Below are positions 21,486 through 29,606 of a stretch of 64,000 nt of DNA, in pieces (position 1 is the first letter of the stretch; every line of letters begins with the position of its first letter). The notes beneath the pieces were generated by a model. The model worked only from the letters and a program-made list of their open reading frames with translations. It searched no databases and had not been told where the DNA came from. Position numbers and translations under genes: made by a program. Origin of the DNA: Streptomyces xanthophaeus (lineage in GTDB: Bacteria; Actinomycetota; Actinomycetes; Streptomycetales; Streptomycetaceae); assembly GCF_000725805.1 (NCBI RefSeq), contig NZ_JOFT01000035.1:1-64000 (forward strand). Reading direction: 5' to 3'.

Positions 21486-21513
21486 CGCCCGCGCGGAACG
21501 ATCCGCGCGGGCG
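21486..21513 (-). terminator. 12-bp hairpin between LCP-like gene and rsfS
   Basis: CGCCCGCGCGGA (21486-21497) pairs perfectly with 21502-21513 around the loop ACGA. It lacks a U tract, so it could be a partial terminator or mRNA-processing element. An 11-bp near-repeat of CGGTTCAGGRC follows at 21541-21577. Confidence 0.5.
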
Positions 21514-21577
21514 AAACCGCATGTCAGGGCCCCGACGGGCCGGTCAGGACCGGTTCAGGGCCGGTTCAGGACCGGTT

Positions 21578-23341
21578 TCAGGAGGCCTTGTAGTCCTTGC
21601 CCAGGACCACCACGACGTCCGCGTTCACCGCGTTCTCCGCCTTCTTCACGGCCGTCTCCGCCAGCCCCAGGGTCTTGGCGACCTCGATCGCCCGGTCCCG
21701 CTGCGCGTCGTCCTGGTACGTGATCTGCGACGTGGCCGCCGTCTTGTCGGCCTTGCCCCCGTCCACGAAGGTGTAGCCGCCGTTCAGCAGCGCGGCCTTC
21801 GCAGCGACCTGCGTCTTCTCGTCGCCGGTGGCGTCCTTGAGGCCGACCCGCGGCGCGGCGCCGGGCTGGGCCGTCTGGGCGGAGCCGCCGAGGACCTCCT
21901 TGACGACCGTCTTGTTGGCCTCGTCGGTGAGGGTGCCGTCCTGCTTCACCCCGAGGACGTCCGTCCGGTAGGCGCCGACCTTGGCGTGCGCGCCGAGCCG
22001 GGAGAGGAGCGCGCCGAGCGTCTTCGCGTCCAGGGCCGGGTCGAGGATCTGGCCCATGCTCTCGACGGTCGTCGTCGCCGACTGCGCGTCACCGGGGACC
22101 TTGCGCAGCACGGCGTACAGCACCCGGCCCATCCGCTCCAGCTGCTTGGCCTCCGCTTCGCCCTGGCCGCGGTGGGTGGCGTACGCGACGGCCATGGAGC
22201 CGCTGAGGCTCTGCTTCTGGCCCTGGGCCACGGCCGGGGTCTTGGCCGCGTCGTCGGCCGGGACGGCGGTGTCGGTGTCGACCTCGATGCCGCCGACCAG
22301 CTCGACCAGGTTCTCCAGGAAGGGCGTGTCCAGCCGCCAGGTGCCGCCGAGACGGGTGCCGAGCACCGAGTCGAGGGACTCGCGCACGCCCAGGCCGCCG
22401 TCCTCGACCGCCTTGCCGAGCCCGGCGGTCGTGCCGTCCTGCTGGGGCACGCTCAGCGTGTTCGGCACCAGGACGGTGGCGCCCTGCTTGGCGGTGACGT
22501 TGTCGACGAGCAGGGCGGTGGAGGTGCCGCCCTTCTTGGTGTTGTGCAGGTGCACGACGATCATGTCGCGCTTCTGCGCCCCGGCCGCGTCGGCCGCGGC
22601 CGGATTCTTCCGGCCCGGGCCCTCCAGGAACGGCAGCTTGCCCGCGTACCAGAGGTAGCCGAGGCCGCCGACGACGAACACGGCGAGGAGCACGATCAGC
22701 GCCACCACGCGGTTGCGGCCGCGGCGGCGGGCCTCCTCGCGGCGTTCGGTGCGGCTCTCGGTGAACTTGAGCCAGTCGATGACGTCCTCGGACTCCTCGT
22801 CCGGCTGGTCGATGAAGGCGAACATCTCGGTGCGGTAGTCCCGGCCCGCCTCGGGCTCGGCCTCGGACGCCGATCCCGGCCCGGGTCCGGCGGCGGGCCG
22901 GCGCGGTTCGGGGACCTGCGGGGCCCGCTGCTGCTCGGGCTCCGGCGGGGCCGCGGGCGCGGCGGGGGGTGCCTGCGGCTCCGGGGCGTTCTGCTGCGGG
23001 ATCCACTGCTGGGCCTGCTGCGTGCCGTAACCGTAGGACGGGGCGGCCGCCGCGGGGTCGGCGTACTGCTGCTGCCCGTACTCCTGGGCGGCGGGCTGCT
23101 GCGGGTAGTACGGCTGCTGCTGCGGCTGCTGGCCGTAGGCCTGCTGGTAGCCGTAGTCGTAGCCGTACTGCTGCTCGTAGGAGGCCCCGGGCTGCTGCTC
23201 GTACTGCTGCTGGGCGGGCGGGGCGGGCTGCGCGGGCACCTGGCCGTACAACGGCCGCCCGTACGCGTCGTAGCCGATGAGCTGCTGCTCCTGTGAGGCG
23301 TACGGGTCGTACGGGTCGTACGGCTCCTGCCGGTCGTTCAC
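21578..23341 (-). CDS. LytR-CpsA-Psr-like membrane protein with LytR C-terminal domain
   Basis: The 587-residue protein has a Gln/Tyr/Pro-rich cytosolic region (1-110), an acidic stretch, a membrane helix at about 212-231, an LCP-like extracellular domain (about 258-430) and a C-terminal LytR_C domain. LCP enzymes attach glycopolymers to peptidoglycan. Here the signature that normally reads SIPRD is VPNTL, so the catalytic Arg and Asp are absent. The LELVGGIEVD-type block is kept (ENLVELVGGIEVDTD), so the fold is probably kept and the transferase activity lost. It starts with GTG at 23341, 24 nt after nadD. It may bind a glycopolymer or regulate other LCP proteins. Confidence 0.8.
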   Translation of the reverse strand: MNDRQEPYDPYDPYASQEQQLIGYDAYGRPLYGQVPAQPAPPAQQQYEQQPGASYEQQYGYDYGYQQAYGQQPQQQPYYPQQPAAQEYGQQQYADPAAAAPSYGYGTQQAQQWIPQQNAPEPQAPPAAPAAPPEPEQQRAPQVPEPRRPAAGPGPGSASEAEPEAGRDYRTEMFAFIDQPDEESEDVIDWLKFTESRTERREEARRRGRNRVVALIVLLAVFVVGGLGYLWYAGKLPFLEGPGRKNPAAADAAGAQKRDMIVVHLHNTKKGGTSTALLVDNVTAKQGATVLVPNTLSVPQQDGTTAGLGKAVEDGGLGVRESLDSVLGTRLGGTWRLDTPFLENLVELVGGIEVDTDTAVPADDAAKTPAVAQGQKQSLSGSMAVAYATHRGQGEAEAKQLERMGRVLYAVLRKVPGDAQSATTTVESMGQILDPALDAKTLGALLSRLGAHAKVGAYRTDVLGVKQDGTLTDEANKTVVKEVLGGSAQTAQPGAAPRVGLKDATGDEKTQVAAKAALLNGGYTFVDGGKADKTAATSQITYQDDAQRDRAIEVAKTLGLAETAVKKAENAVNADVVVVLGKDYKAS

Positions 23342-23365
23342 CGCGGGCCCCTCTCTCGTCGAAGC

Positions 23366-23983
23366 TCAGGCGCCCCGGTACAGCTCACGCTTGTCGATGT
23401 AGCGCACCACGCCGTCCGGCACGAGGTACCAGACAGGATCCCCCTTGCCGACCCGTGCACGGCAGTCCGTGGACGAAATCGCCAGCGCGGGCACCTCGAC
23501 CAGCGAGACGCCGCCCTCGGGCAGTCCGTCGTCGGTGAGCACGTGGCCCGGCCGGGTGACTCCGATGAAGTGGGCGAGCGCGAACAGTTCCTCGGCGTTG
23601 CGCCAGGTGAGGATCTGTGCGAGGGCGTCGGCACCGGTGATGAAGAACAGGTCGGCGTCTTCGTTCAGCGCGCTCAGGTCCCGCAGGGTGTCGATCGTGT
23701 ACGTCGGGCCGCCGCGGTCGATGTCGATGCGGCTCACCGAGAACTGGGGGTTCGAGGCCGTGGCGATGACCGTCATCAGATAACGGTCCTCGGCCGGGGA
23801 CACGGCGCGCTGCGACTTCTGCCACGGCTCGCCGGTCGGCACGAACACCACCTCGTCGAGGTGGAACAGGGCGGCCACCTCACTGGCGGCCACCAGGTGT
23901 CCGTGGTGGATCGGATCGAACGTCCCGCCCATCACTCCGAGCCGGCGCTTGACCGGGCCGGTAGGCACTTCCTGCTCTCCCAT
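23366..23983 (-). CDS. nadD: Nicotinate-nucleotide adenylyltransferase
   Basis: The 205-residue enzyme makes deamido-NAD from nicotinate mononucleotide and ATP. The nucleotidyltransferase signature [12 protein letters not shown] is at residues 19-30 and the C-terminal [10 protein letters not shown] matches the ISST-x-R motif. Length is normal. It starts at ATG 23983. It lies in the group 55-aa protein - nadD - LCP-like - rsfS - phosphatase, the standard actinobacterial order. Confidence 0.95.
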   Translation of the reverse strand: MGEQEVPTGPVKRRLGVMGGTFDPIHHGHLVAASEVAALFHLDEVVFVPTGEPWQKSQRAVSPAEDRYLMTVIATASNPQFSVSRIDIDRGGPTYTIDTLRDLSALNEDADLFFITGADALAQILTWRNAEELFALAHFIGVTRPGHVLTDDGLPEGGVSLVEVPALAISSTDCRARVGKGDPVWYLVPDGVVRYIDKRELYRGA

Positions 23984-24048
23984 GAGCGCAGAGCCTACTG
24001 GCCCGGTGGAGCGGTCCGGCTCCGCACCCGGTGCGGGATCGACGGGGC

Positions 24049-24216
24049 CTAGCGGTCCCGGTTCATGCGCGTGGTCACCCAGAGCATGAGGAGGAGGATG
24101 AAGAGCGCAGCGCCGCCGGTCAGGTACGGGTTCAGGCTGTCGTGGTTGCCGCCGTGCTGCTCGGCCCCCTCCGAGGCGAGGACGACCAGGTTGTGGGCGG
24201 TGGTGGAGAGGCTCAT
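24049..24216 (-). CDS. 55-residue single-pass membrane protein upstream of nadD
   Basis: A short frame encodes a protein starting [20 protein letters not shown], with a His/Asn middle, one membrane helix at residues 35-48 ([14 protein letters not shown]) and a basic end RMNRDR. The third-base G/C bias is strong and the start/stop spacing is sensible, 65 nt before nadD. The positive C-terminus suggests N-out, C-in topology. I recognise no domain; it may be an operon-associated small membrane regulator or accessory. Confidence 0.75.
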   Translation of the reverse strand: MSLSTTAHNLVVLASEGAEQHGGNHDSLNPYLTGGAALFILLLMLWVTTRMNRDR

Positions 24217-24356
24217 CAGGCAGGTACCTATCGAGTCGGAGAGCGGGCGGAGACTTCGCTCACATCGTATGCGGGGGCCCGGGGCACGCTCACGCCGACT
24301 CAGGCGTTGGAGAGGATAGACGCATGGCCAGGCAGTTCATCGAGGGGGAGGGCGCT

Positions 24357-25445
24357 ATGACGGAGACGGGATTCGAGAAGGCACCGGCGCGGGACCGCAG
24401 GAGGTTCCCCGGTATTTCCTCGCGGGCGTACGAGCATCCGGCGGACCGCTCGGCGCTGGTGGCGCTGCGCAAGCTGAGCGGCTTCGACACCGTGTTCAAG
24501 GCCCTGAGCGGGCTGCTTCCGGAGCGCAGCCTGCGGCTGCTGTTCCTGTCGGACTCGGTGCGCGTGGGCGAGACGCAGTTCCCCCACCTGTACGCGATGC
24601 TCCGCGACGCCTGTTACATCCTGGACCTGGAGAAGGTCCCGCAGATGTACGTGCAGCAGGACCCGCGGCCGAACGCGATGTGCATCGGGCTGGACGAGCC
24701 GATCATCGTGGTGACGACGAGCCTGGTCGAGCTCCTCGACGAGGAGGAGATGCGGGCTGTGGTGGGCCACGAGGTCGGCCACGCCCTGTCGGGGCACGCG
24801 GTGTACCGCACGATCCTGCTCTTCCTGACGAACCTGGCGCTGAAGGTGGCGTGGATCCCGCTGGGCAATGTGGCGATCATGGCGCTCGTCACGGCGCTGC
24901 GGGAGTGGTTCCGCAAGTCTGAGCTGTCCGCCGACCGGGCGGGGCTGCTGGTGGGGCAGGACCTCCAGGCCTCGATGCGGGGGCTGATGAAGCTCGCGGG
25001 CGGCAACCACATCCACGAGATGAACGTGGACGCCTTCCTGGCCCAGGCCGAGGAGTACGAGGCGGGCGGCGATCTGCGCGATTCCGTCCTGAAGATCATG
25101 AACATGCTGCCGCGGACGCACCCCTTCACCACGGTGCGGGCGGCCGAGCTGAAGAAGTGGTCGGAGAACCGCGACTACCAGCGGATCATGGACGGCCACT
25201 ACCCGCGGCGGGACGAGGACAAGGACACCTCGGTGTCCGACTCCTTCCGTCAGTCGGCGGCGCACTACGCCGACTCGGTGCGCACCAGCAAGGACCCGCT
25301 GATGAAGCTGGTGGGCGACATCGCGGGCGGCGCCGGGGACCTGGGCGGCAAGCTCCGCGACAAGTTCACCGGTGCCGCTTCCGGTACGGGTACGGGCTCC
25401 GGTCCGGCCGCCGAGGGCAAGGGCGGGGCTACGGAACAGGCGTGA
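24357..25445 (+). CDS. M48-family metallopeptidase
   Basis: This 362-residue protein contains the zinc protease motif HEVGH at residues 138-142 and the downstream SELSADRAG, which supplies the third zinc ligand. Hydrophobic segments flank the motif (TILLFLTNLALKVAWIPLG), as in HtpX/Ste24-type membrane proteases that degrade misfolded membrane proteins. The C-terminus is a Gly/Thr-rich tail. I chose the ATG at 24357 because GGGGAGGG lies just before it; the ATG at 24324, also with a purine-rich leader, would add 11 residues. Its 3' end overlaps the convergent gene by 17 bp. Confidence 0.88.
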   Translation: MTETGFEKAPARDRRRFPGISSRAYEHPADRSALVALRKLSGFDTVFKALSGLLPERSLRLLFLSDSVRVGETQFPHLYAMLRDACYILDLEKVPQMYVQQDPRPNAMCIGLDEPIIVVTTSLVELLDEEEMRAVVGHEVGHALSGHAVYRTILLFLTNLALKVAWIPLGNVAIMALVTALREWFRKSELSADRAGLLVGQDLQASMRGLMKLAGGNHIHEMNVDAFLAQAEEYEAGGDLRDSVLKIMNMLPRTHPFTTVRAAELKKWSENRDYQRIMDGHYPRRDEDKDTSVSDSFRQSAAHYADSVRTSKDPLMKLVGDIAGGAGDLGGKLRDKFTGAASGTGTGSGPAAEGKGGATEQA

Positions 25446-26598
25446 CCACCGGGGCCTCCTGCCCGGGGTCCGGGGCGGGCGGCGGGGTGCCCGGCTGCGC
25501 CATGACCCCGCACAGCCCCGCCGTGCGCCGGGAGTCGCCTCCGGCGTACGGGTCGCCGGGGGCCGGGCCCACCGTGGTGGGCGCGGCCCCCGCCAGGAGC
25601 GGGCGGAAGCCCCCGGCCGGGTCGGCGGAGCAGTCCTGCGGCCCGGCCATCACGTAGGCCGAGGCCAGTTCGGCGCGCCGGACGCCGAGGTCCTCGCGGT
25701 CGAAGCGCAGCCGCAGCTCGCGCCGGACGGTGAACAGCGAGGCCCCGTCGGCCGCCACCGGGGCTCCGGTGGCCGGGCGTACGGCGTACACGAAGGTGTG
25801 ATCGGTGACCACCTCCAGGACATCCGGGGTCACCTCCTCGTAGGCGAGGGTCCCGTTCACCCGCACCCCGGCGTCGGAGACGACGGCGGTGCGCGGGTCG
25901 AAGCGGACCAGCCAGCCCGTGGCGGCGTGCCTGCCGTCACCGGAGGGCGTGGCGATGCTGCGGTCGAACTGCGTCAGCTGGTCGGGGTCGAGCATGACGC
26001 GCACCGGCCGGGAGGCGGTGCCGGCCAGGACCTCGGGGTCCAGCGAGGACTGCACGAGGTAGTCCTTGGCGATGGACAGCGCGGTGACGACCTGACCTTC
26101 GGTGAAGTGCTGGGTGCGGCGTACCGCGGGCAGGTTGATCCCGGCCGCCCCGACGCGGTACTCGGCGGCGGGGCTGTCCGCGTACAGCTCGGCCGGACGG
26201 CCGCCGGGGACGGTGGTGGTGGGCGCGAGCGGGACGACGGTGCTGACGAGCGGTTCGGCGTGGCCGTCGGCCTTGGGGACGTAGGGGTTGCGCAGGCCCA
26301 TGTAGACGGCCGCGGCGAAGGCCGTGGCGATGAGCAGCACGAGGAGCATGCCCTGGCGGGCGCCGCGGCCGGGGGTCCCGGTGCGGTGGCCCGGGCTGCC
26401 GCTCGACCAGATGGAGCGGCTGCGTACGGCCGGGGCGTGTTCGCCGAGGCGTTCTTCGGCGGAGAACTCCTGGAGCCGGGCAGCCCGGACGAAGTCCTCG
26501 TCGAACACGACCGACCGGTACTCGTCGGCACGGAACTCGTCGTCGCCCCCGCCGAGGTCCTCGGGGGTGCCGTTGGGCGGATCTCCTGGAACGGCCAT
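25429..26598 (-). CDS. Conserved membrane protein with SVVFDE box
   Basis: The 389-residue protein has a cytosolic N-terminus carrying the segment SVVFDEDFVRAARLQEFSAE (residues 29-48), a membrane helix near 83-102 (GMLLVLLIATAFAAAVYMGL) and a large extracytoplasmic domain of about 280 residues with two cysteines (PQDCSADP, AGLCGVM) that could form a disulfide. The box is repeated in the next gene. No known enzyme motif is seen. Pairs of such genes sit between the M48 peptidase and proA in Streptomyces. The ATG start at 26598 is clear. Confidence 0.75.
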   Translation of the reverse strand: MAVPGDPPNGTPEDLGGGDDEFRADEYRSVVFDEDFVRAARLQEFSAEERLGEHAPAVRSRSIWSSGSPGHRTGTPGRGARQGMLLVLLIATAFAAAVYMGLRNPYVPKADGHAEPLVSTVVPLAPTTTVPGGRPAELYADSPAAEYRVGAAGINLPAVRRTQHFTEGQVVTALSIAKDYLVQSSLDPEVLAGTASRPVRVMLDPDQLTQFDRSIATPSGDGRHAATGWLVRFDPRTAVVSDAGVRVNGTLAYEEVTPDVLEVVTDHTFVYAVRPATGAPVAADGASLFTVRRELRLRFDREDLGVRRAELASAYVMAGPQDCSADPAGGFRPLLAGAAPTTVGPAPGDPYAGGDSRRTAGLCGVMAQPGTPPPAPDPGQEAPVVTPVP

Positions 26599-26666
26599 CG
26601 CTTCTCCCCGCTGTCCCCGCTTCAGAGAAGCCCCCAGCTCCGGCGTAAGCGAGTGGGGTCGTACCT

Positions 26667-27239
26667 TCAGGGTTGGCGGCCGACGGGGTACGTAAACGCT
26701 CCGACCCCGGTCACTTCCCCCAATGGGGTACTGGCGGGGGCCGGCGCGGGGTCCGCTTCGCTGGAGGCGCTGCGGTAGACGGCGCTGAAGGCGAGGGCGA
26801 CCATGCCGAGGCCCATCACGAAGGCGAGCACCCAGGCGACGGGGCGCAGCCAGGGCGAGCGGCCGCGGTAGGGGCGCAGGCGGCCTCCGTAGGCCCCGTA
26901 CGGGCCGTCGGGGTAGCCCTGGCCGTAGCCGCGCTCGTACTCCCAGCCGTGGCCGTCGGGGCCGTACCCGTCGGTGTGGCCGTAACCGTGGCCCTCGTGG
27001 TCCTCGTCGCCCGGCCAGCCGCCGGCGAAGGCGGCACGGGCGGCCTCGGCCTCGGCGTGCGCGCGGTCCGCGGCACGCTGGCGCTCGGCGGCGCTCAGTT
27101 CATGGATCTGGGCGTTCCGGACGAAGGCCTCGTCGAACACCACGGAGGCGAAGTCGTGATCCGCGCCTCCGCGGTCGTCGCGATCGTTCTCGGGGTCCCC
27201 GTCGTCCGGGAACGGCTTGCCCCCCACGTCGTCCGGCAC
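26667..27239 (-). CDS. Second membrane protein with SVVFDE box
   Basis: This 190-residue protein shows the same cytosolic box (SVVFDEAFVRNAQIHELSAA, residues 33-52). An Ala/Glu-rich helix, a Gly/His/Tyr-rich stretch (about 75-125), one membrane helix at 133-154 and a short external tail follow. It has the N-terminal part of its neighbour without the large outer domain. GTG start at 27239. The shared box and adjacency suggest that the two proteins bind the same cytosolic partner; that is inference. Confidence 0.75.
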   Translation of the reverse strand: MPDDVGGKPFPDDGDPENDRDDRGGADHDFASVVFDEAFVRNAQIHELSAAERQRAADRAHAEAEAARAAFAGGWPGDEDHEGHGYGHTDGYGPDGHGWEYERGYGQGYPDGPYGAYGGRLRPYRGRSPWLRPVAWVLAFVMGLGMVALAFSAVYRSASSEADPAPAPASTPLGEVTGVGAFTYPVGRQP

Positions 27240-27316
27240 AGGACCAGCGTAGACCCGGGGGGCGCCTTTGGGCAGGGTGTACGCCGGATTCCGGCCACAC
27301 GGTGTGCGGGCGGCGG

Positions 27317-28600
27317 TTACCGGATGTGACCGTCGCCGGTGACGATGTACTTGGTGGAGGTGAGCTCGGGAAGGCCCATGGGGCCCCGGGCGTGCAGCTT
27401 CTGGGTGGAGATGCCGATCTCGGCGCCGAAGCCGAACTGGCCACCGTCCGTGAACCGGGTGGACGCATTGACGGCGACGGTGGTCGAGTCGACCAGCTGG
27501 GTGAAGCGGCGCGCGGCGGCCTGCGAGGTGGTGACGATCGCCTCGGTGTGGCCGGAGGTCCAGCGGCGGATGTGGCTGACGGCGTCCTCCAGGGAGTCCA
27601 CGACTCCCGCGGCGATGTCGTACGAGAGGTACTCGGCGGCCCAGTCCTCGTCGGTGGCGGGCAGCGCGGTGACCTTGGAGCCCTCGGCCGCGGAGAGGAC
27701 GGCGGCGTCGCCGTGGACGGTGACCCCGGCGTCGGCGAGGGCGTCGAGGGCGCGGGGCAGGAAGGCGGCGGCGATGTCGCGGTGGACGAGGAGGGTCTCG
27801 GCGGCGTTGCAGACGGAGGGCCGCTGGGCCTTGGAGTTGATGAGGATGTCCACGGCCATGTCCAGGTCGGCCTGGGCGTCGACGTAGACGTGGCAGTTGC
27901 CGGTGCCCGTCTCGATGACCGGGACGGTGGACTCCTCGACCACGGTCCTGATGAGCGAGGCCCCGCCGCGCGGGATGAGCACGTCGACGAGGCCGCGGGC
28001 GCGCATCAGCTCGCGGACGGAGTCGCGGGACTCGCCGGGGACGAGCTGGATCGCGTCGGCGGGCAGGCCGGTGCTCTCGACGGCGTCGCGCAGGATGGCG
28101 ACGAGGGCGGTGTTGGAGGCGTAGGCGGAGGAGCTGCCGCGCAGGAGGACGGCGTTGCCGGACTTCAGGCAGAGGGCGGCGGCGTCGACGGTGACGTTGG
28201 GCCGGGCCTCGTAGATGATGCCGACGACGCCGAGCGGGACGCGGACCTGCCGGAGGTCGATGCCGTTGGGGAGGGTGCTGCCGCGGACGACCTCGCCGAC
28301 GGGGTCGGGGAGGGCGGCGACGTCGCGCACGTCGGAGGCGATGGCCGCGATCCGCTCGGGGGTGAGGGTGAGGCGGTCGATGACCGTCTCGCTGGTGCCG
28401 GCGGCGCGGGCCTTGTCGGTGTCGACGGCGTTGGCCGCGATGATCTCGGCCGTACGGGCCTCCAGCGCGTCGGCGATCGCCAGCAGGGCCGCGTCCTTGG
28501 CGGACCGCGGGAGCGGGGCGATGTCCGCGGCGGCGGTACGGGCGGCTCGCGCGGTGGCGAGGACGGGCGAGGCGGCGGTGGCGTCGGCGAGCGAGGTCAT
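27317..28600 (-). CDS. proA: Gamma-glutamyl phosphate reductase
   Basis: The 427-residue enzyme reduces glutamyl-5-phosphate to the semialdehyde with NADPH, the second step of proline synthesis. The catalytic cysteine is in [13 protein letters not shown], the phosphate-binding region is [14 protein letters not shown], and the C-terminal [20 protein letters not shown] is diagnostic. I chose the ATG at 28600, where homology starts. proB lies upstream but is separated by a 157-residue gene and about 450 bp, so the two may not be one transcript. Confidence 0.95.
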   Translation of the reverse strand: MTSLADATAASPVLATARAARTAAADIAPLPRSAKDAALLAIADALEARTAEIIAANAVDTDKARAAGTSETVIDRLTLTPERIAAIASDVRDVAALPDPVGEVVRGSTLPNGIDLRQVRVPLGVVGIIYEARPNVTVDAAALCLKSGNAVLLRGSSSAYASNTALVAILRDAVESTGLPADAIQLVPGESRDSVRELMRARGLVDVLIPRGGASLIRTVVEESTVPVIETGTGNCHVYVDAQADLDMAVDILINSKAQRPSVCNAAETLLVHRDIAAAFLPRALDALADAGVTVHGDAAVLSAAEGSKVTALPATDEDWAAEYLSYDIAAGVVDSLEDAVSHIRRWTSGHTEAIVTTSQAAARRFTQLVDSTTVAVNASTRFTDGGQFGFGAEIGISTQKLHARGPMGLPELTSTKYIVTGDGHIR

Positions 28601-29048
28601 GCGGCCAGGGTAGTCCCCGGCCCGGCCGTGCCCGTGGGCGGTTTCACCCCGCGAGACGCCCCCGCCGGGGCGACTCAGCGGCCGCGCGCCCCCGAAGTGA
28701 CGGACACGGCGGCCCGGCCGGGGCCGGACGGCAGCAGACGCGGCGATGCTCCGCCAGGGGCGGCACCGGCCGGGCCGACCCCAACGGGGACGGACGCCCG
28801 GTATCCGGCTGCTGAGGTCGGCTGGCCGTGGACGCGGCGGCCCGGCCGGGGCAGGAACACCGGCCGCCAGGGCCGGGCGGCGCCAGGCGCGGCGGCTCCC
28901 CGCCCGAGAGGCGGCACCGGCCCTGCCGAGCCAACGGGGCCGGACGCCGGCAGGAGACGCGGCGGCTCCGCGGGCAGGATTCCCGTCCCGCGCCCCGGCC
29001 CGCGGGGCCACGGGCCGCAGCCTCAGGCCCGGAAGGCCCGGGCCGCGG
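28601..29048. other. Non-coding 448-bp gap between proA and the next gene
   Basis: I see no convincing gene. The segment is extremely GC-rich and contains a decayed tandem duplication of about 150 bp (28708-28948, listed separately). Several frames stay open, but they lack the codon pattern of neighbouring genes. Confidence 0.5.
28708..28948. repeat. Degenerate ~150-bp tandem duplication
   Basis: Three exact anchors recur: a 17-mer at 28708-28724 and 28836-28852, GGCGGCACCGGCC at 28759-28771 and 28910-28922, and CCAACGGGG plus CGGACGCC at 28781-28798 and 28931-28948. The spacings of 128, 151 and 150 bp show that one copy gained or lost bases. Confidence 0.75.
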
Positions 29049-29522
29049 CTAGTACGGGTGTACGCCCACCGGGTGGGCCGGGGGTGGGCCGTAGCCCTCG
29101 GCCACGCGCTGGTGGTAGGTGGCGCGGTCGATGACCTCCAGGCCGACGATCTCCCACGGCGGGAGCTGCGCCGAGGAGCGGTGCTCGCCCCACAGGCGCA
29201 GGGCGACGGCCGCCGCGTCGTGGAGGTCGCGGGCCTCTTCCCAGTACCGGATCTCCGCGTGGTCGTCGGCGTACCGGCTGGTCAGCAGGAAGGGGTGGTC
29301 GTGGGCCAGTTGTTCGAGTCCGCGCCGGACCTCGGACAGCGGCGCCGGTTTGCCCGACACGCTCAGGGTGACGTGCCACAGGCGGGCGGCCTCCTGGCCG
29401 CCGCCGTCCCCGGGGCCGTGCCCGTTCTGCCGGCCGTTGCCGTTGCCGCCGTTGCCGTGCCCGTGTCCGTGGCCGTTCCCGCTGCCGTCCCCCGGACCGA
29501 CACTGGTCAGCGCTCGTCTCAC
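29049..29522 (-). CDS. Hypothetical protein with Gly/His/Asn-rich N-terminus
   Basis: The 157-residue protein begins with a low-complexity run of Gly, His and Asn (residues 10-35, [16 protein letters not shown]). A globular alpha/beta region with conserved-looking [20 protein letters not shown] and [14 protein letters not shown] follows. GTG start at 29522 with a perfect GGAGG Shine-Dalgarno 6 nt away, so the gene is real and well translated. It lies between proB and proA on the same strand. I do not recognise the family. Confidence 0.7.
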   Translation of the reverse strand: MRRALTSVGPGDGSGNGHGHGHGNGGNGNGRQNGHGPGDGGGQEAARLWHVTLSVSGKPAPLSEVRRGLEQLAHDHPFLLTSRYADDHAEIRYWEEARDLHDAAAVALRLWGEHRSSAQLPPWEIVGLEVIDRATYHQRVAEGYGPPPAHPVGVHPY

Positions 29523-29606
29523 CAGCCGCCTCCTGTCTCCGACACGCGTGTCCGCCCCTCACAGTTGACCAGTCCCCGGCCGACCGCGCGGCGGTTTTGC
29601 CGAACC

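Noticed and set aside
28675..29011. Small proteins in the proA upstream gap
   Set aside because: Several frames are open, but they lack Shine-Dalgarno sites and typical codon bias and they cross a decayed DNA duplication.
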